The notes under the pieces: generated by a model
Databases searched by the model: none
What the model was told of the DNA's origin: nothing
Seen by the model: only the letters and a program-made list of their open reading frames with translations
Translations under genes and position numbers: made by a program
Source: an uncultured Collinsella sp.
GTDB lineage: Bacteria; Actinomycetota; Coriobacteriia; Coriobacteriales; Coriobacteriaceae
Length of the DNA stretch: 14,381 bases
Direction: 5' to 3'
NCBI GenBank assembly: GCA_900540995.1
Contig: UQHO01000047.1
Span: 1 to 14,381 of the forward strand
Part shown: positions 1-7,663 of the stretch, one piece after another
How positions within the stretch are numbered: position 1 is the stretch's first letter
Layout: each line of letters starts with the position of its first letter

Positions 1-1
1 G

Positions 2-97
2 ACGCCCTGGCAACCCCCCCCCAGCCGCCGGCTCCACCCCGGCAGCCACGGCTCCGCACCCAAGCGCAACACCTACCGCGAGCGCTACACAGGCTAG
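2..97 (+). CDS. 3' end of an upstream gene, possibly an RluB-type pseudouridine synthase (partial)
   Basis: An open frame enters from the left edge and ends at TAG 95-97. Its last residues read APKRNTYRERYTG, a basic tail rich in Arg, Tyr and Gly. From memory such tails end RluB-type 23S rRNA pseudouridine synthases of Coriobacteriia, and such a gene (with scpA/scpB) often precedes cmk in Gram-positive genomes. No catalytic domain lies in the window, so the name is an inference. The first residues are proline-rich and run across a 9-C homopolymer (14-22). A length error there would change the frame upstream of it, so only the part after about base 23 is reasonably secure. A 66-base gap with no terminator separates it from cmk, so it is probably co-transcribed with it. 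Confidence 0.35.
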   Translation, partial: TPWQPPPSRRLHPGSHGSAPKRNTYRERYTG

Positions 98-163
98 ACA
101 ACCCGCCGCGCCCCAGCGCCCGCGAACCATACCAGCACGTCAACCATCGAAAGGAAGCATTGC

Positions 164-850
164 ATGATCGTCGCCATCGACGGCCCCGCCGGTTCCGGCA
201 AGTCCACCATCGCCAAGGAGATCGCCCGCCAGCTGGGCTTTAACAAGCTCGACACGGGCGCCATGTATCGCGCCGTCACCTTCGCCGCGCTCGACCGCGG
301 CATCGATCTGGACGACGAGGCGGCCATCGACGCCCTCGCCGAGAAGATCGAGATTCGCTTTACCAACGGCACCGGCGAGGATACGCGCCTGACCATTGAT
401 GGCCAGGACGCTTCGGCCGCCATTCGTACCACGCAAGTCGACGCTAACGTGTCCAAGGTCTCGGCCTACCCGGGCGTGCGCGCCGCCATGCTCATTCACC
501 AGCGCCGCGCCGCCGAGGACCGCGATATCGTGGCCGAGGGTCGCGACATCGGAACCGTCGTGTTCCCTAACGCGCAGGTCAAGGTCTTCCTGACCGCCGA
601 CCCGCGTGAGCGCGCCCGCCGCCGCGTGCTGCAGCGTCACCAAAACGACGCCCAGCCGCTCACGCCCGCGCAACTCGAGGCCGAGGTCGACGAGACCCTC
701 GACGCCCTTAAGCAGCGCGACAAGCTTGACAGCAGCCGCGAGGTCGCCCCGCTCGTGCCCGCCGAAGACGCCGTGCACGTCGACTCCACCGCCCACACCA
801 TCGACGAGGTCGTCCGCATTATCGAGGACCTCATCAACCAAAGGAGGTAG
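164..850 (+). CDS. cmk: Cytidylate kinase
   Basis: Phosphorylates CMP and dCMP with ATP to CDP and dCDP in the cytoplasm. The 228-residue length is normal for the bacterial enzyme. A P-loop GPAGSGKST lies at residues 7-15, followed by LDTGAMYRA at about 29-37, a signature of the CMP kinase substrate site. EGRDIGTVVFP at about 125-135 holds the conserved Arg-Asp of the CMP site, and an Arg-rich lid (PRERARRR) follows. The start ATG 164 has AAAGGAAG at 150-157. The stop lies within the Shine-Dalgarno region of the next gene, so translation of the two is probably coupled. cmk followed by a PlsC-type acyltransferase and ispH is a known Gram-positive gene order; in Clostridia ribosomal protein S1 often follows ispH, but here it does not. 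Confidence 0.97.
   Translation: MIVAIDGPAGSGKSTIAKEIARQLGFNKLDTGAMYRAVTFAALDRGIDLDDEAAIDALAEKIEIRFTNGTGEDTRLTIDGQDASAAIRTTQVDANVSKVSAYPGVRAAMLIHQRRAAEDRDIVAEGRDIGTVVFPNAQVKVFLTADPRERARRRVLQRHQNDAQPLTPAQLEAEVDETLDALKQRDKLDSSREVAPLVPAEDAVHVDSTAHTIDEVVRIIEDLINQRR
840..847 (+). promoter_or_regulatory. Strong Shine-Dalgarno of the plsC-like gene, inside the end of cmk
   Basis: AAAGGAGG forms the last sense codons of cmk and sits 6 bases before ATG 854. It fixes the start of the downstream gene and implies coupled translation. Confidence 0.85.
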
Positions 851-853
851 CCC

Positions 854-1582
854 ATGCGCCTGTTTAAGCAGACGCCCGAGGATTATTACAACGCTCCTTA
901 TGCAGAGTTCCCAGCGCTCATCCGCGACACCGTCGCAGTAGTCATGGGCATCCTGTGGGTCTTCTCCAAGCTCATGTGGCGCTGGAAGGTCGAGGACAGC
1001 GACCTGCTGTTTGAGCGCCAGGAAGGTCGCGGCAGTGTGGTCATCTGCAACCACACCTCGATGGCCGAGCTCCTGGCTGTAGAGACGGCGCTGTTCTTTG
1101 GCGGCCGCCGCATTCGCCCCATCTTTAAGTCCGAGTTTGCCAAGAGCAAGATCGTACGCTGGGCCTTTAGCCGCGTGGGTGGCATTCCCGTCGAGCGCGG
1201 CACCGCCGACATGAAGTGCCTGCGTGCCGCCCAGCATGCGCTGCAGCGCGGCGAGGACGTCTTGATTTTCCCCGAGGGCACGCGCATCCGCTCGCGCGAA
1301 ATCAAGCCCGAGGTCCACGGCGGCTTTGCGCTCATCGCCCAGATGGGCAAGGCACCTGTGAACCCGCTCGCCATCTGCGGCTGGTCCGATATCACGCCCG
1401 CGGGCAAAAAGCTCATGCGCCCTAAGAAGTGCTGGATTCGTGCCGGCAAGGCCGTCTCGCTTTCCGACGCACCGGCTGGGCTTAAGCGCACGGAGCGCCT
1501 GGAATGGTTTGAGTCCGAGGCCATGAACCGCGTCTACGCCATGCGAGATGAGCTGTGCGCCGAGCATCCGGGCAGGTTCTAA
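854..1582 (+). CDS. PlsC-like lysophospholipid (1-acylglycerol-3-phosphate) acyltransferase
   Basis: Member of the PlsC/LPLAT family, which transfers an acyl chain to the sn-2 position of lysophosphatidate at the inner face of the membrane. Length is 242 residues. A hydrophobic stretch at about 21-42 probably anchors it. Family motifs appear in order: NHTSMAE at 66-72 (motif I), FKSEF near 91 (motif II region), GIPVERG at 110-116 and FPEGTR at 139-144 (motif III, phosphate contact). Motif I is unusual: the usual NHX4D reads NHX4E, with GAG at the acidic position. The catalytic His67 is kept. With PlsY and GpsA further down this supplies the second acylation step for phosphatidic acid. The altered motif leaves open another acyl acceptor. 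ispH begins 3 bases after the stop. Confidence 0.88.
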   Translation: MRLFKQTPEDYYNAPYAEFPALIRDTVAVVMGILWVFSKLMWRWKVEDSDLLFERQEGRGSVVICNHTSMAELLAVETALFFGGRRIRPIFKSEFAKSKIVRWAFSRVGGIPVERGTADMKCLRAAQHALQRGEDVLIFPEGTRIRSREIKPEVHGGFALIAQMGKAPVNPLAICGWSDITPAGKKLMRPKKCWIRAGKAVSLSDAPAGLKRTERLEWFESEAMNRVYAMRDELCAEHPGRF

Positions 1583-1584
1583 CC

Positions 1585-2484
1585 ATGAGCGAGAATGTGA
1601 CGAACACCGCCACGACTGCGTCCGGCCAGGCAACCGCGCCTACCATCGAGATCGCCGCCCACGCCGGCACTTGCTATGGCGTACAGCGTGCGCTCGATAT
1701 GGCGCTGGCCGCCGCACCGCAGGCAGGGGAGTGCACTCAGGTCCATACCTTGGGTCCGCTCATCCATAACCCCATCGTGGTGCGCGAGCTCGCTGAGGCA
1801 GGCGTTGGCTTGGCCGAAACCCTGGACGACGCAGCGTCGGGCACCGTGATCATCCGCGCCCACGGCGTGGTGCCGCAGGTGATCGATGCTGCCCGCAAGC
1901 GTAGCCTTAACGTCGTCGACGCCACCTGCCCTTACGTCAAGAAGGTCCACGTGGCCGCCGAGCGGCTGGTGCGCGAGGGCTATCGCGTACTTGTCGTAGG
2001 CGAGCCGGGCCATCCCGAGGTGGAGGGCATCCTGGGCCACGCTGGTGATAACGCGCAAGTCGTGAGTTGCGCTGCCGATGCGGACGCGCTGCCGCTCAAG
2101 GGCAAGGTAGGCCTCGTCGTGCAGACCACCCAGACCGCGCAGAACCTGGCCGAGGTCGTGGCTGCCATCACGCCGCGCGTGCAGGAACTGCGCGTGATCA
2201 ACACCATCTGCGCCGCCACAAGTGAGCGCCAGCAGGCAGCAGCCGCACTTGCCAACCGCTGCGACTGCATGGTCGTCGTGGGCGGAAAGAACTCGGGTAA
2301 CACCCGCCGTCTGGCGCAGATCTGCGCCGATGCCTGCGAGCACACGCATCACATCGAGGAAGCGTCCGAGATCCATGCCGCATGGTTTTCCAATGCACGC
2401 CACATCGGCATCACCGCCGGCGCTTCCACCCCGCAAGAACACATCGAGCGCGCCGTCGAGCGCATCAAGGAGCTTTGCCGCTAA
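1585..2484 (+). CDS. ispH: 4-hydroxy-3-methylbut-2-enyl diphosphate reductase
   Basis: Last enzyme of the MEP isoprenoid pathway; an iron-sulfur enzyme that reduces HMBPP to IPP and DMAPP. The three cluster cysteines are Cys30 (AGTCYGV), Cys115 (DATCPYV) and Cys209 (NTICAATSERQ). Substrate-site residues are also visible: His61 in LGPLIHN, His93 in RAHGV, and His143 with Glu145 in GHPEVEG. From ATG 1585 the protein has 299 residues, with about 20 extra N-terminal residues rich in Thr and Ala before the family core. ATG 1585 lies 3 bases after the previous stop and lacks a good Shine-Dalgarno; an in-frame ATG at 1555 would overlap the preceding gene by 28 bases and is less likely. Coupling to the upstream gene probably drives its translation. 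Confidence 0.96.
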   Translation: MSENVTNTATTASGQATAPTIEIAAHAGTCYGVQRALDMALAAAPQAGECTQVHTLGPLIHNPIVVRELAEAGVGLAETLDDAASGTVIIRAHGVVPQVIDAARKRSLNVVDATCPYVKKVHVAAERLVREGYRVLVVGEPGHPEVEGILGHAGDNAQVVSCAADADALPLKGKVGLVVQTTQTAQNLAEVVAAITPRVQELRVINTICAATSERQQAAAALANRCDCMVVVGGKNSGNTRRLAQICADACEHTHHIEEASEIHAAWFSNARHIGITAGASTPQEHIERAVERIKELCR

Positions 2485-2486
2485 TC

Positions 2487-3929
2487 ATGGACCAGACCGT
2501 ACCCGCATACGCCGCCGAGGTGGCCGATTACGGGCGCAGCCGCGACCCCGAGCCGGGTGAGGGCGCGCTCGTTAAAAACGTGCGCCCCGAATCGCCCGCA
2601 TGGGATGTGGGTATCGAGCCGGGCATGCGCGTGCTCACGGTCAACGGCGAGCAGCTGACCGATATGATCGTGTGGCTCTGGGAGGCAGATGACGATACTG
2701 TCGAGCTGGAGGTATTTGATCCGCGTGACGGCACCGTCACCCCCGTTGAGCTTGACCGCTTTCCCGGCGAGGACTGGGGTCTGGAGTTCGATGGCCCCAT
2801 CTTCGACGGCATGCGTACCTGCGTCAATGCCTGCGTGTTCTGCTTTATGACCATGCTGCCCAAGGGCGGGCGCTCCACGCTCTACATCCGCGATGATGAC
2901 TACCGCCTGAGCTTTTTGCAGGGCAACTTTGTCACGCTCACAAACCTCACCGACGAAGATGTTCAAAACGTCATCCAACGCAACATGAGCCCCATGAACG
3001 TGTCGGTCCACGCCGTGAGCCCCGACGTCCGCCGCCGCATGATGGGCCGCAACGCCCAGCGCGGCATGGACGTGCTTGAGGCCATCATGGCCGCCGGCAT
3101 CGAGATTCACGCGCAGATCGTTTTGTGCCCCGGCATGAACGACGGCGAGGAGCTGGAAAAGACCCTGCGCTTTTGCGAGGAGCACGAACAGATCACGAGC
3201 CTGGGCATCGTGCCGCTCGGCTTTACCAAGCATCAGAACCGTTTTAGCTGGTCCTACAGCGACAAACCCGAGCTGGCGCGCGAGACTATCGCCATGATCC
3301 GGCCCTTCCAGGACCGTGCCTTCGAGCGATTTGGCCGCCACACCTTCCAGATGAGCGACGAGTTCTACCTGGATGCCGGCATCGAGCCGCCCGAGGCGGA
3401 CTTTTACGACGGCTACCCGCAGTACTACGACGGCATCGGCATGATCCGCTCCTATCTGGACGAGACCGACAACGTGCTCGCCGCCGATGCCGAGCGCCTG
3501 TGCCGCGTTCGCGAGGCAATCGCCGCCCGTGGCCAGCACCTGCTGTGCCTCTCGGGCGCCAGCGCACGCGACACGGTGGCCCGCTTTGTGGAGTCGCCCC
3601 GGGGACTCGCCGGCACTGTCACGGCCATCAAGAACCGCTACTTTGGCGGCAACGTGGACGTGACCGGCCTCATCGTCGCGTGTGACATTCTGGAGCAGCT
3701 GCCGCAGGACCTGTCGGGGGTTATGCTCTTTGTGCCTAAGCTCATGTTCAACGCTGACGGCATGACGCTTGACGAGTATCATCGTGACGATTTACTCGCA
3801 AGCCTTACCAGTCGCGGCGCCGAGGTTCATGTGGTGTCGACCATGCCGCATGAGCTGCTCGATACCCTGGAGCATATCCTTGGCATAATGCCTGCCGACT
3901 CTAACACTTCCACTGAACCTACCCATTAA
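2487..3929 (+). CDS. DUF512 protein: PDZ-like plus radical-SAM-like domains
   Basis: A 480-residue member of the DUF512 family, whose reaction is not established as far as I know. A PDZ-like N-terminus covers about residues 25-90 (SPAWDVGIEPGMRVLTVNG). A radical-SAM-type cysteine motif CX3CX2C follows at Cys112, Cys116 and Cys119 (TCVNACVFCF), with a TIM-barrel-like stretch behind it and the family C-terminal domain at the end (GNVDVTGLIVACD, LMFNADGMTLDE). The cysteine pattern suggests a 4Fe-4S cluster binding S-adenosylmethionine; this is inference. ATG 2487 lies 2 bases after ispH. AAGGAG at 2467-2472 is rather far upstream, so coupling is likely. The gene sits directly before der, as in many Clostridia and Coriobacteriia, which hints at a role near ribosome assembly or membrane biogenesis but proves none. 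Confidence 0.9.
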   Translation: MDQTVPAYAAEVADYGRSRDPEPGEGALVKNVRPESPAWDVGIEPGMRVLTVNGEQLTDMIVWLWEADDDTVELEVFDPRDGTVTPVELDRFPGEDWGLEFDGPIFDGMRTCVNACVFCFMTMLPKGGRSTLYIRDDDYRLSFLQGNFVTLTNLTDEDVQNVIQRNMSPMNVSVHAVSPDVRRRMMGRNAQRGMDVLEAIMAAGIEIHAQIVLCPGMNDGEELEKTLRFCEEHEQITSLGIVPLGFTKHQNRFSWSYSDKPELARETIAMIRPFQDRAFERFGRHTFQMSDEFYLDAGIEPPEADFYDGYPQYYDGIGMIRSYLDETDNVLAADAERLCRVREAIAARGQHLLCLSGASARDTVARFVESPRGLAGTVTAIKNRYFGGNVDVTGLIVACDILEQLPQDLSGVMLFVPKLMFNADGMTLDEYHRDDLLASLTSRGAEVHVVSTMPHELLDTLEHILGIMPADSNTSTEPTH

Positions 3930-3939
3930 AGGAGAGCAG

Positions 3940-5274
3940 ATGAAACCTATCGTCGCCGTCGTCGGACGCCCCAACGTGGGCAAGTCCACGCTCGTTAACC
4001 GCCTGGCCCAGACCTCGGACGCCATCGTCCACGAGTCCCGCGGCGTCACGCGCGACCGCTCGTACCACACGGCCGATTGGAACGGCCGCGAGTTCACCAT
4101 CGTCGACACGGGCGGTATCGAGCCGCTCAAGAGCGATGACGTCTTTGCCACGTCCATTCGCGACCAGGCCCTCGCCGCCGCCGAGGAAGCCGCCGTCATC
4201 CTGTTTGTGGTCGACGGCCGCACCGGCGTCACCGAGGAGGACGAGTCGGTCGCTCGCATGCTCAAGCGCTGCGACAAGCCGGTCTTTCTGCTGGTGAACA
4301 AGCTCGACAACCCCGATCGCGAGAACGACAGCATCTGGGAGTTCTATTCGCTCGGCATCGGTGAGCCCACGCCGCTCTCGGCCCTGCATGGTCATGGCAC
4401 GGGCGACCTGCTCGACGATATCGTGGCCCTGCTTCCAGAGGAAGAGGACGAGGTCGCCGATGAGTTCCCCGACGCGCTGAACGTCGCCATCATCGGCCGT
4501 CCCAACGCCGGAAAGTCGTCGCTGTTCAACCGCATCCTGGGCGCCGACCGCTCCATCGTCTCGAACATCGCCGGCACCACGCGCGACGCCATCGACACCG
4601 TCGTGGAGCGCAACGGCAAGCATTACCGCATGGTCGACACCGCGGGCATTCGCAAGAAGAGCACCGTGTACGAGAACATCGAGTACTACTCCATGGTCCG
4701 CGGCCTGCGCGCCATCGACCGCGCCGACGTGGCGCTGCTCGTCGTCGACGCCTCCGTGGGCGTTACCGAGCAGGACCAGAAGGTCATGGGTCTTGCCATC
4801 GAGCGCGGCTGCGCCATCGTGGTGCTGCTCAACAAGTGGGACCTACTCGACGATGACCGCAAGCGCGAGGCCTGCATGGAGACCGTCGATCGCCGTCTGG
4901 GCGTCATGGCTCCCTGGGCACAGTACCTGCGCATCTCTGCCCTCACCGGTCGCAGCGTCGAGAAGATCTGGGCCATGGTCGATGCCGCTGAGATGACGCG
5001 TTCGCAAAAGATCAGCACCTCGCGCCTCAATACGTTCCTCACCGACCTGCGCGAGTTCGGTCATACCGTGGTGGACGGCAAGCGCCGCCTGCGCATGCAC
5101 TACGTGACCCAGACGGGCGTCAACCCGCCGACGTTTACGTTCTTCGTCAACCACAGCGACCTGGTCAACGACACCTACCAGCGCTACGTGGAGAACCGCA
5201 TGCGCTCGACCTTCGATTTTGCCGGCACACCCATTCGACTCTTCTTTAGGAAGAAGGAGCAAAAGGATGCATAA
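3940..5274 (+). CDS. der: Ribosome-assembly GTPase Der (EngA)
   Basis: Essential GTPase with two G domains in tandem, acting in maturation of the 50S subunit. The first domain starts with GRPNVGKST at residues 9-17 and has DTGG and NKLD. The second starts with GRPNAGKSS at 186-194 and has DTAG and NKWD. An acidic linker (EEEDEVADE) joins them. The C-terminal KH-like domain follows to about residue 440 and ends in a basic tail (FFRKKEQKDA). The 444-residue length is typical. ATG 3940 has AAAGGAGAG at 3928-3936, overlapping the stop of the DUF512 gene. The last 8 bases overlap plsY. Confidence 0.98.
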   Translation: MKPIVAVVGRPNVGKSTLVNRLAQTSDAIVHESRGVTRDRSYHTADWNGREFTIVDTGGIEPLKSDDVFATSIRDQALAAAEEAAVILFVVDGRTGVTEEDESVARMLKRCDKPVFLLVNKLDNPDRENDSIWEFYSLGIGEPTPLSALHGHGTGDLLDDIVALLPEEEDEVADEFPDALNVAIIGRPNAGKSSLFNRILGADRSIVSNIAGTTRDAIDTVVERNGKHYRMVDTAGIRKKSTVYENIEYYSMVRGLRAIDRADVALLVVDASVGVTEQDQKVMGLAIERGCAIVVLLNKWDLLDDDRKREACMETVDRRLGVMAPWAQYLRISALTGRSVEKIWAMVDAAEMTRSQKISTSRLNTFLTDLREFGHTVVDGKRRLRMHYVTQTGVNPPTFTFFVNHSDLVNDTYQRYVENRMRSTFDFAGTPIRLFFRKKEQKDA

Positions 5275-5950
5275 TCCGATTCTGCTGACCGCCATCTGCG
5301 CCGTGGTCTCGTTCTTTATCGGAGCGATTCCGTTTGGCCTGATCCTGGGACGCGTGTTTAACCACACCGACATCCGCAAGGCGGGCTCCGGCAACATCGG
5401 CACCACCAACGCCCTGCGTGTGGCCGGCCCCAAGGTGGCCGCGCTCACGCTGCTGCTCGACTGCCTTAAGGGCGCCATCTGCGTCCTTATCGCGCGTCCG
5501 CTCATCGCGAGCGCGGGCTATGGATTTCCGCCGAACATCATGGCGCCCGGAGCCCCCGGCGACTGGATGCTCGGCGTCATCTGCCTTGCGGCCGTGTGGG
5601 GCCATATCTTTTCGCCCTATCTCAACTTCCACGGCGGCAAGGGCATCGCTGTGGGCCTGGGCGTGATTCTTGCCTGGTACTGGCCCGTTGGCCTGTCGCT
5701 GCTGGGCATGTTTATCGTGGCCGTCGCCATCACCAAGTACGTGTCGGTTGGCTCGCTTGCCGCCGCCATCGGCCTTCCCATCGCCGCTTGCGCGGTCTTT
5801 CCGTACAGCAGCCTGGGTCTCAAGTTTTGCATGGCGATGATCGGCATCACCGTGGTGTGGGCCCATCGCTCGAATATCCAAAAGCTCATGGCCGGTAAGG
5901 AGTCCAAGCTCTCGTTTACCAAGCGCGTCACCGAGCCCGACGATAAGTAG
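5267..5950 (+). CDS. plsY: Acyl-phosphate:glycerol-3-phosphate acyltransferase PlsY
   Basis: Membrane enzyme that transfers an acyl group from acyl-phosphate (made by PlsX, not in the window) to sn-1 of glycerol-3-phosphate, the first step of phospholipid synthesis. Family motifs are present: GSGNIGTTNALR (motif 1), HGGKGIAVGLG (motif 2, phosphate binding) and AHRSNIQKL (motif 3). Several hydrophobic segments match the multi-pass fold (first at about residues 5-27). I chose ATG 5267, giving 227 residues: AAGGAG at 5254-5259 has proper spacing and the protein then starts MHNPILL directly before the first helix. A start at 5219 would add 16 residues lying inside der. The start overlaps der by 8 bases; gpsA follows after 9 bases, so substrate supply and use are linked. 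Confidence 0.96.
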   Translation: MHNPILLTAICAVVSFFIGAIPFGLILGRVFNHTDIRKAGSGNIGTTNALRVAGPKVAALTLLLDCLKGAICVLIARPLIASAGYGFPPNIMAPGAPGDWMLGVICLAAVWGHIFSPYLNFHGGKGIAVGLGVILAWYWPVGLSLLGMFIVAVAITKYVSVGSLAAAIGLPIAACAVFPYSSLGLKFCMAMIGITVVWAHRSNIQKLMAGKESKLSFTKRVTEPDDK

Positions 5951-5959
5951 GAGAGAGTC

Positions 5960-6967
5960 ATGAATGTTGCGCTGATTGGCTCCGGCTCCTGGGGAACCGC
6001 CGTCGCCGGCCTTGCCGCCGCGCGAGCCGAGCGCGTGACCATGTGGGCCCATAGCGAGCAGACGGCCGCCGGCATTAACGCCGAGCACCGTAACCCGCGA
6101 TATCTGGTGGACTACGAGCTGCCGGAAAACGTCGTCGCCACGACGGATCTTGCCCAGGTGCTCGACGACGCCCAGGCCATCATCTTTGCCGTGCCTTCGA
6201 CGCACCTGCGCAGCGTGTGCCATCAGGCGGCGCCGTTCGTCGCGGACAAGACGCCGGTCCTGTGCCTCACCAAGGGCATTGAGCCCGAGTCCGGCCTGCT
6301 TATGAGCGAGGTCATCGCCAGCGAGATCGGCAACGAGGCGCGCGTGGCGGCGCTCTCGGGCCCCAACCATGCCGAGGAGATCTGCCGCGGCGGGCTTTCT
6401 GCCGCCGTCATCGCCAGCGAACATCCGCAGATAGGGGAGACCTTTAAGGACCTGCTCCTGTCCACGGCCTTCCGCATCTATCTGTCGCAAGACATGACCG
6501 GTGTCGAGGTCTGCGGCGCCATGAAAAATGTCATCGCCATCGTGTGCGGCATCTCCGCCGGAACCGGCGCGGGGGACAACACGCTCGCCCTTATCATGAC
6601 GCGCGGTCTGGCCGAGATCAGCCGACTGGTGCACGCCCGCGGCGGGCAGGCCATGACTTGCATGGGACTCGCCGGCATGGGCGACCTCATCGCCACCTGC
6701 ACCTCGGAGCATTCGCGCAACCGCACCTTTGGCTACGAGTTTGCCCACGGCGTCTCGCTCGACGAGTACCAGACCCGCACGCACATGGTGGTCGAGGGCG
6801 CCGTTGCGGCCCGCAGCGTCAGCGAGCTCGCCCGTTCACTGGGCGTAGACATTCCGCTCACCTTTGCCGTGGAGCAAACGCTCTACAACGGTGTTACTTT
6901 GGATAGGGCGCTCGAGATCCTTACCGACCGCGTCCCCTCTCAAGAGTTCTACGGACTCAACGACTAG
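5960..6967 (+). CDS. gpsA: NAD(P)H-dependent glycerol-3-phosphate dehydrogenase
   Basis: Reduces dihydroxyacetone phosphate to sn-glycerol-3-phosphate, the substrate of PlsY encoded just upstream. The Rossmann motif GSGSWGTA is at residues 7-14. The catalytic-lysine segment GAMKNVIAI places Lys189. LSGPNHAEE and GMGDLIATCTSEHSRNR are further family signatures. The 335-residue length is normal. ATG 5960 has TAGGAGAG at 5948-5955, which includes the plsY stop codon. The plsY-gpsA order is shared with Clostridia. Confidence 0.97.
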   Translation: MNVALIGSGSWGTAVAGLAAARAERVTMWAHSEQTAAGINAEHRNPRYLVDYELPENVVATTDLAQVLDDAQAIIFAVPSTHLRSVCHQAAPFVADKTPVLCLTKGIEPESGLLMSEVIASEIGNEARVAALSGPNHAEEICRGGLSAAVIASEHPQIGETFKDLLLSTAFRIYLSQDMTGVEVCGAMKNVIAIVCGISAGTGAGDNTLALIMTRGLAEISRLVHARGGQAMTCMGLAGMGDLIATCTSEHSRNRTFGYEFAHGVSLDEYQTRTHMVVEGAVAARSVSELARSLGVDIPLTFAVEQTLYNGVTLDRALEILTDRVPSQEFYGLND

Positions 6968-6985
6968 CGCAGAAAGGCTACTACC

Positions 6986-7657
6986 ATGGGTTCTATCAAA
7001 ATCGCTCCGTCCGTCCTTTCGGCCGACATGGCCAACCTCAAGGGCGAGCTCGACAAGATCGCTGGCGCCGATTACGTGCACTTTGACGTTATGGACGGTC
7101 ATTTTACCGGCAACCTCACCTTTGGCGTCGATATCCTCAAGGCCGTCAAGCGCTCCACCGACGTGCCGGTCGACGCGCACCTGATGGTATCGAACCCCGA
7201 CGAGACGGTCGATTGGTACGCCGACGCCGGTGCCGACATGATCACCGTGCACTATGAGGCCTCCACGCACCTGCACCGCACGCTCACGCATCTTCAGCAG
7301 CGCGGCGTCAAGGCCGGTGTGGTGCTCAACCCCGCCACCCCCGTGTGCGTGCTCGAGAGCATCATCGACGTCGTCGATATGGTGCTGCTGATGAGCGTGA
7401 ACCCCGGCTTTGGCGGCCAGAGCTTTATCCCGGGCACCATCGCCAAGCTCCACGAGCTCAAAGCCATGTGCGAGCGCCACGGCGTGTCGCCCATGATCGA
7501 GGTCGACGGCGGCATCTCTTCCAAAAACATCGCCGAGGTCGTCAAGGCCGGTGCCGATGTCCTGGTGGCCGGCTCCGCCGTATTTAAGTCCCAAGATCCC
7601 GCTGCCGAGGTTGCGCTGCTGCAGAAGCTGGGCAACGAGGCCGCACAGGAGGCATAA
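6986..7657 (+). CDS. rpe: Ribulose-phosphate 3-epimerase
   Basis: Interconverts ribulose-5-phosphate and xylulose-5-phosphate in the non-oxidative pentose phosphate pathway; a metal-dependent TIM barrel. Visible active-site elements: APSVLSAD at residues 7-14, the metal ligands His32 and Asp34 in VHFDVMDGHF, His65 in DAHLMV, and Asp174 in EVDGGI. NPGFGGQSF at 139-147 is the phosphate-loop signature. The segment after DGHF reads TGN where most homologues have a Val-Pro-Asn type sequence, a small variation. The 223-residue length is usual. ATG 6986 has AGAAAGG about 10 bases upstream. Its end carries the AGGAGG used by the next gene. Confidence 0.97.
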   Translation: MGSIKIAPSVLSADMANLKGELDKIAGADYVHFDVMDGHFTGNLTFGVDILKAVKRSTDVPVDAHLMVSNPDETVDWYADAGADMITVHYEASTHLHRTLTHLQQRGVKAGVVLNPATPVCVLESIIDVVDMVLLMSVNPGFGGQSFIPGTIAKLHELKAMCERHGVSPMIEVDGGISSKNIAEVVKAGADVLVAGSAVFKSQDPAAEVALLQKLGNEAAQEA

Positions 7658-7663
7658 ACCCTT

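Noticed and set aside
140..1633. A 497-codon open frame on the minus strand opposite cmk, plsC and the start of ispH
   Set aside because: It is the complement of well-identified genes in GC-rich DNA, and its translation is low-complexity (Asp/Gly/Val/His-rich) with no recognisable domain.
5246..6784. A 512-codon open frame on the minus strand opposite plsY and gpsA
   Set aside because: Shadow of genuine genes; its translation is rich in His, Gly and Asp and lacks family motifs.
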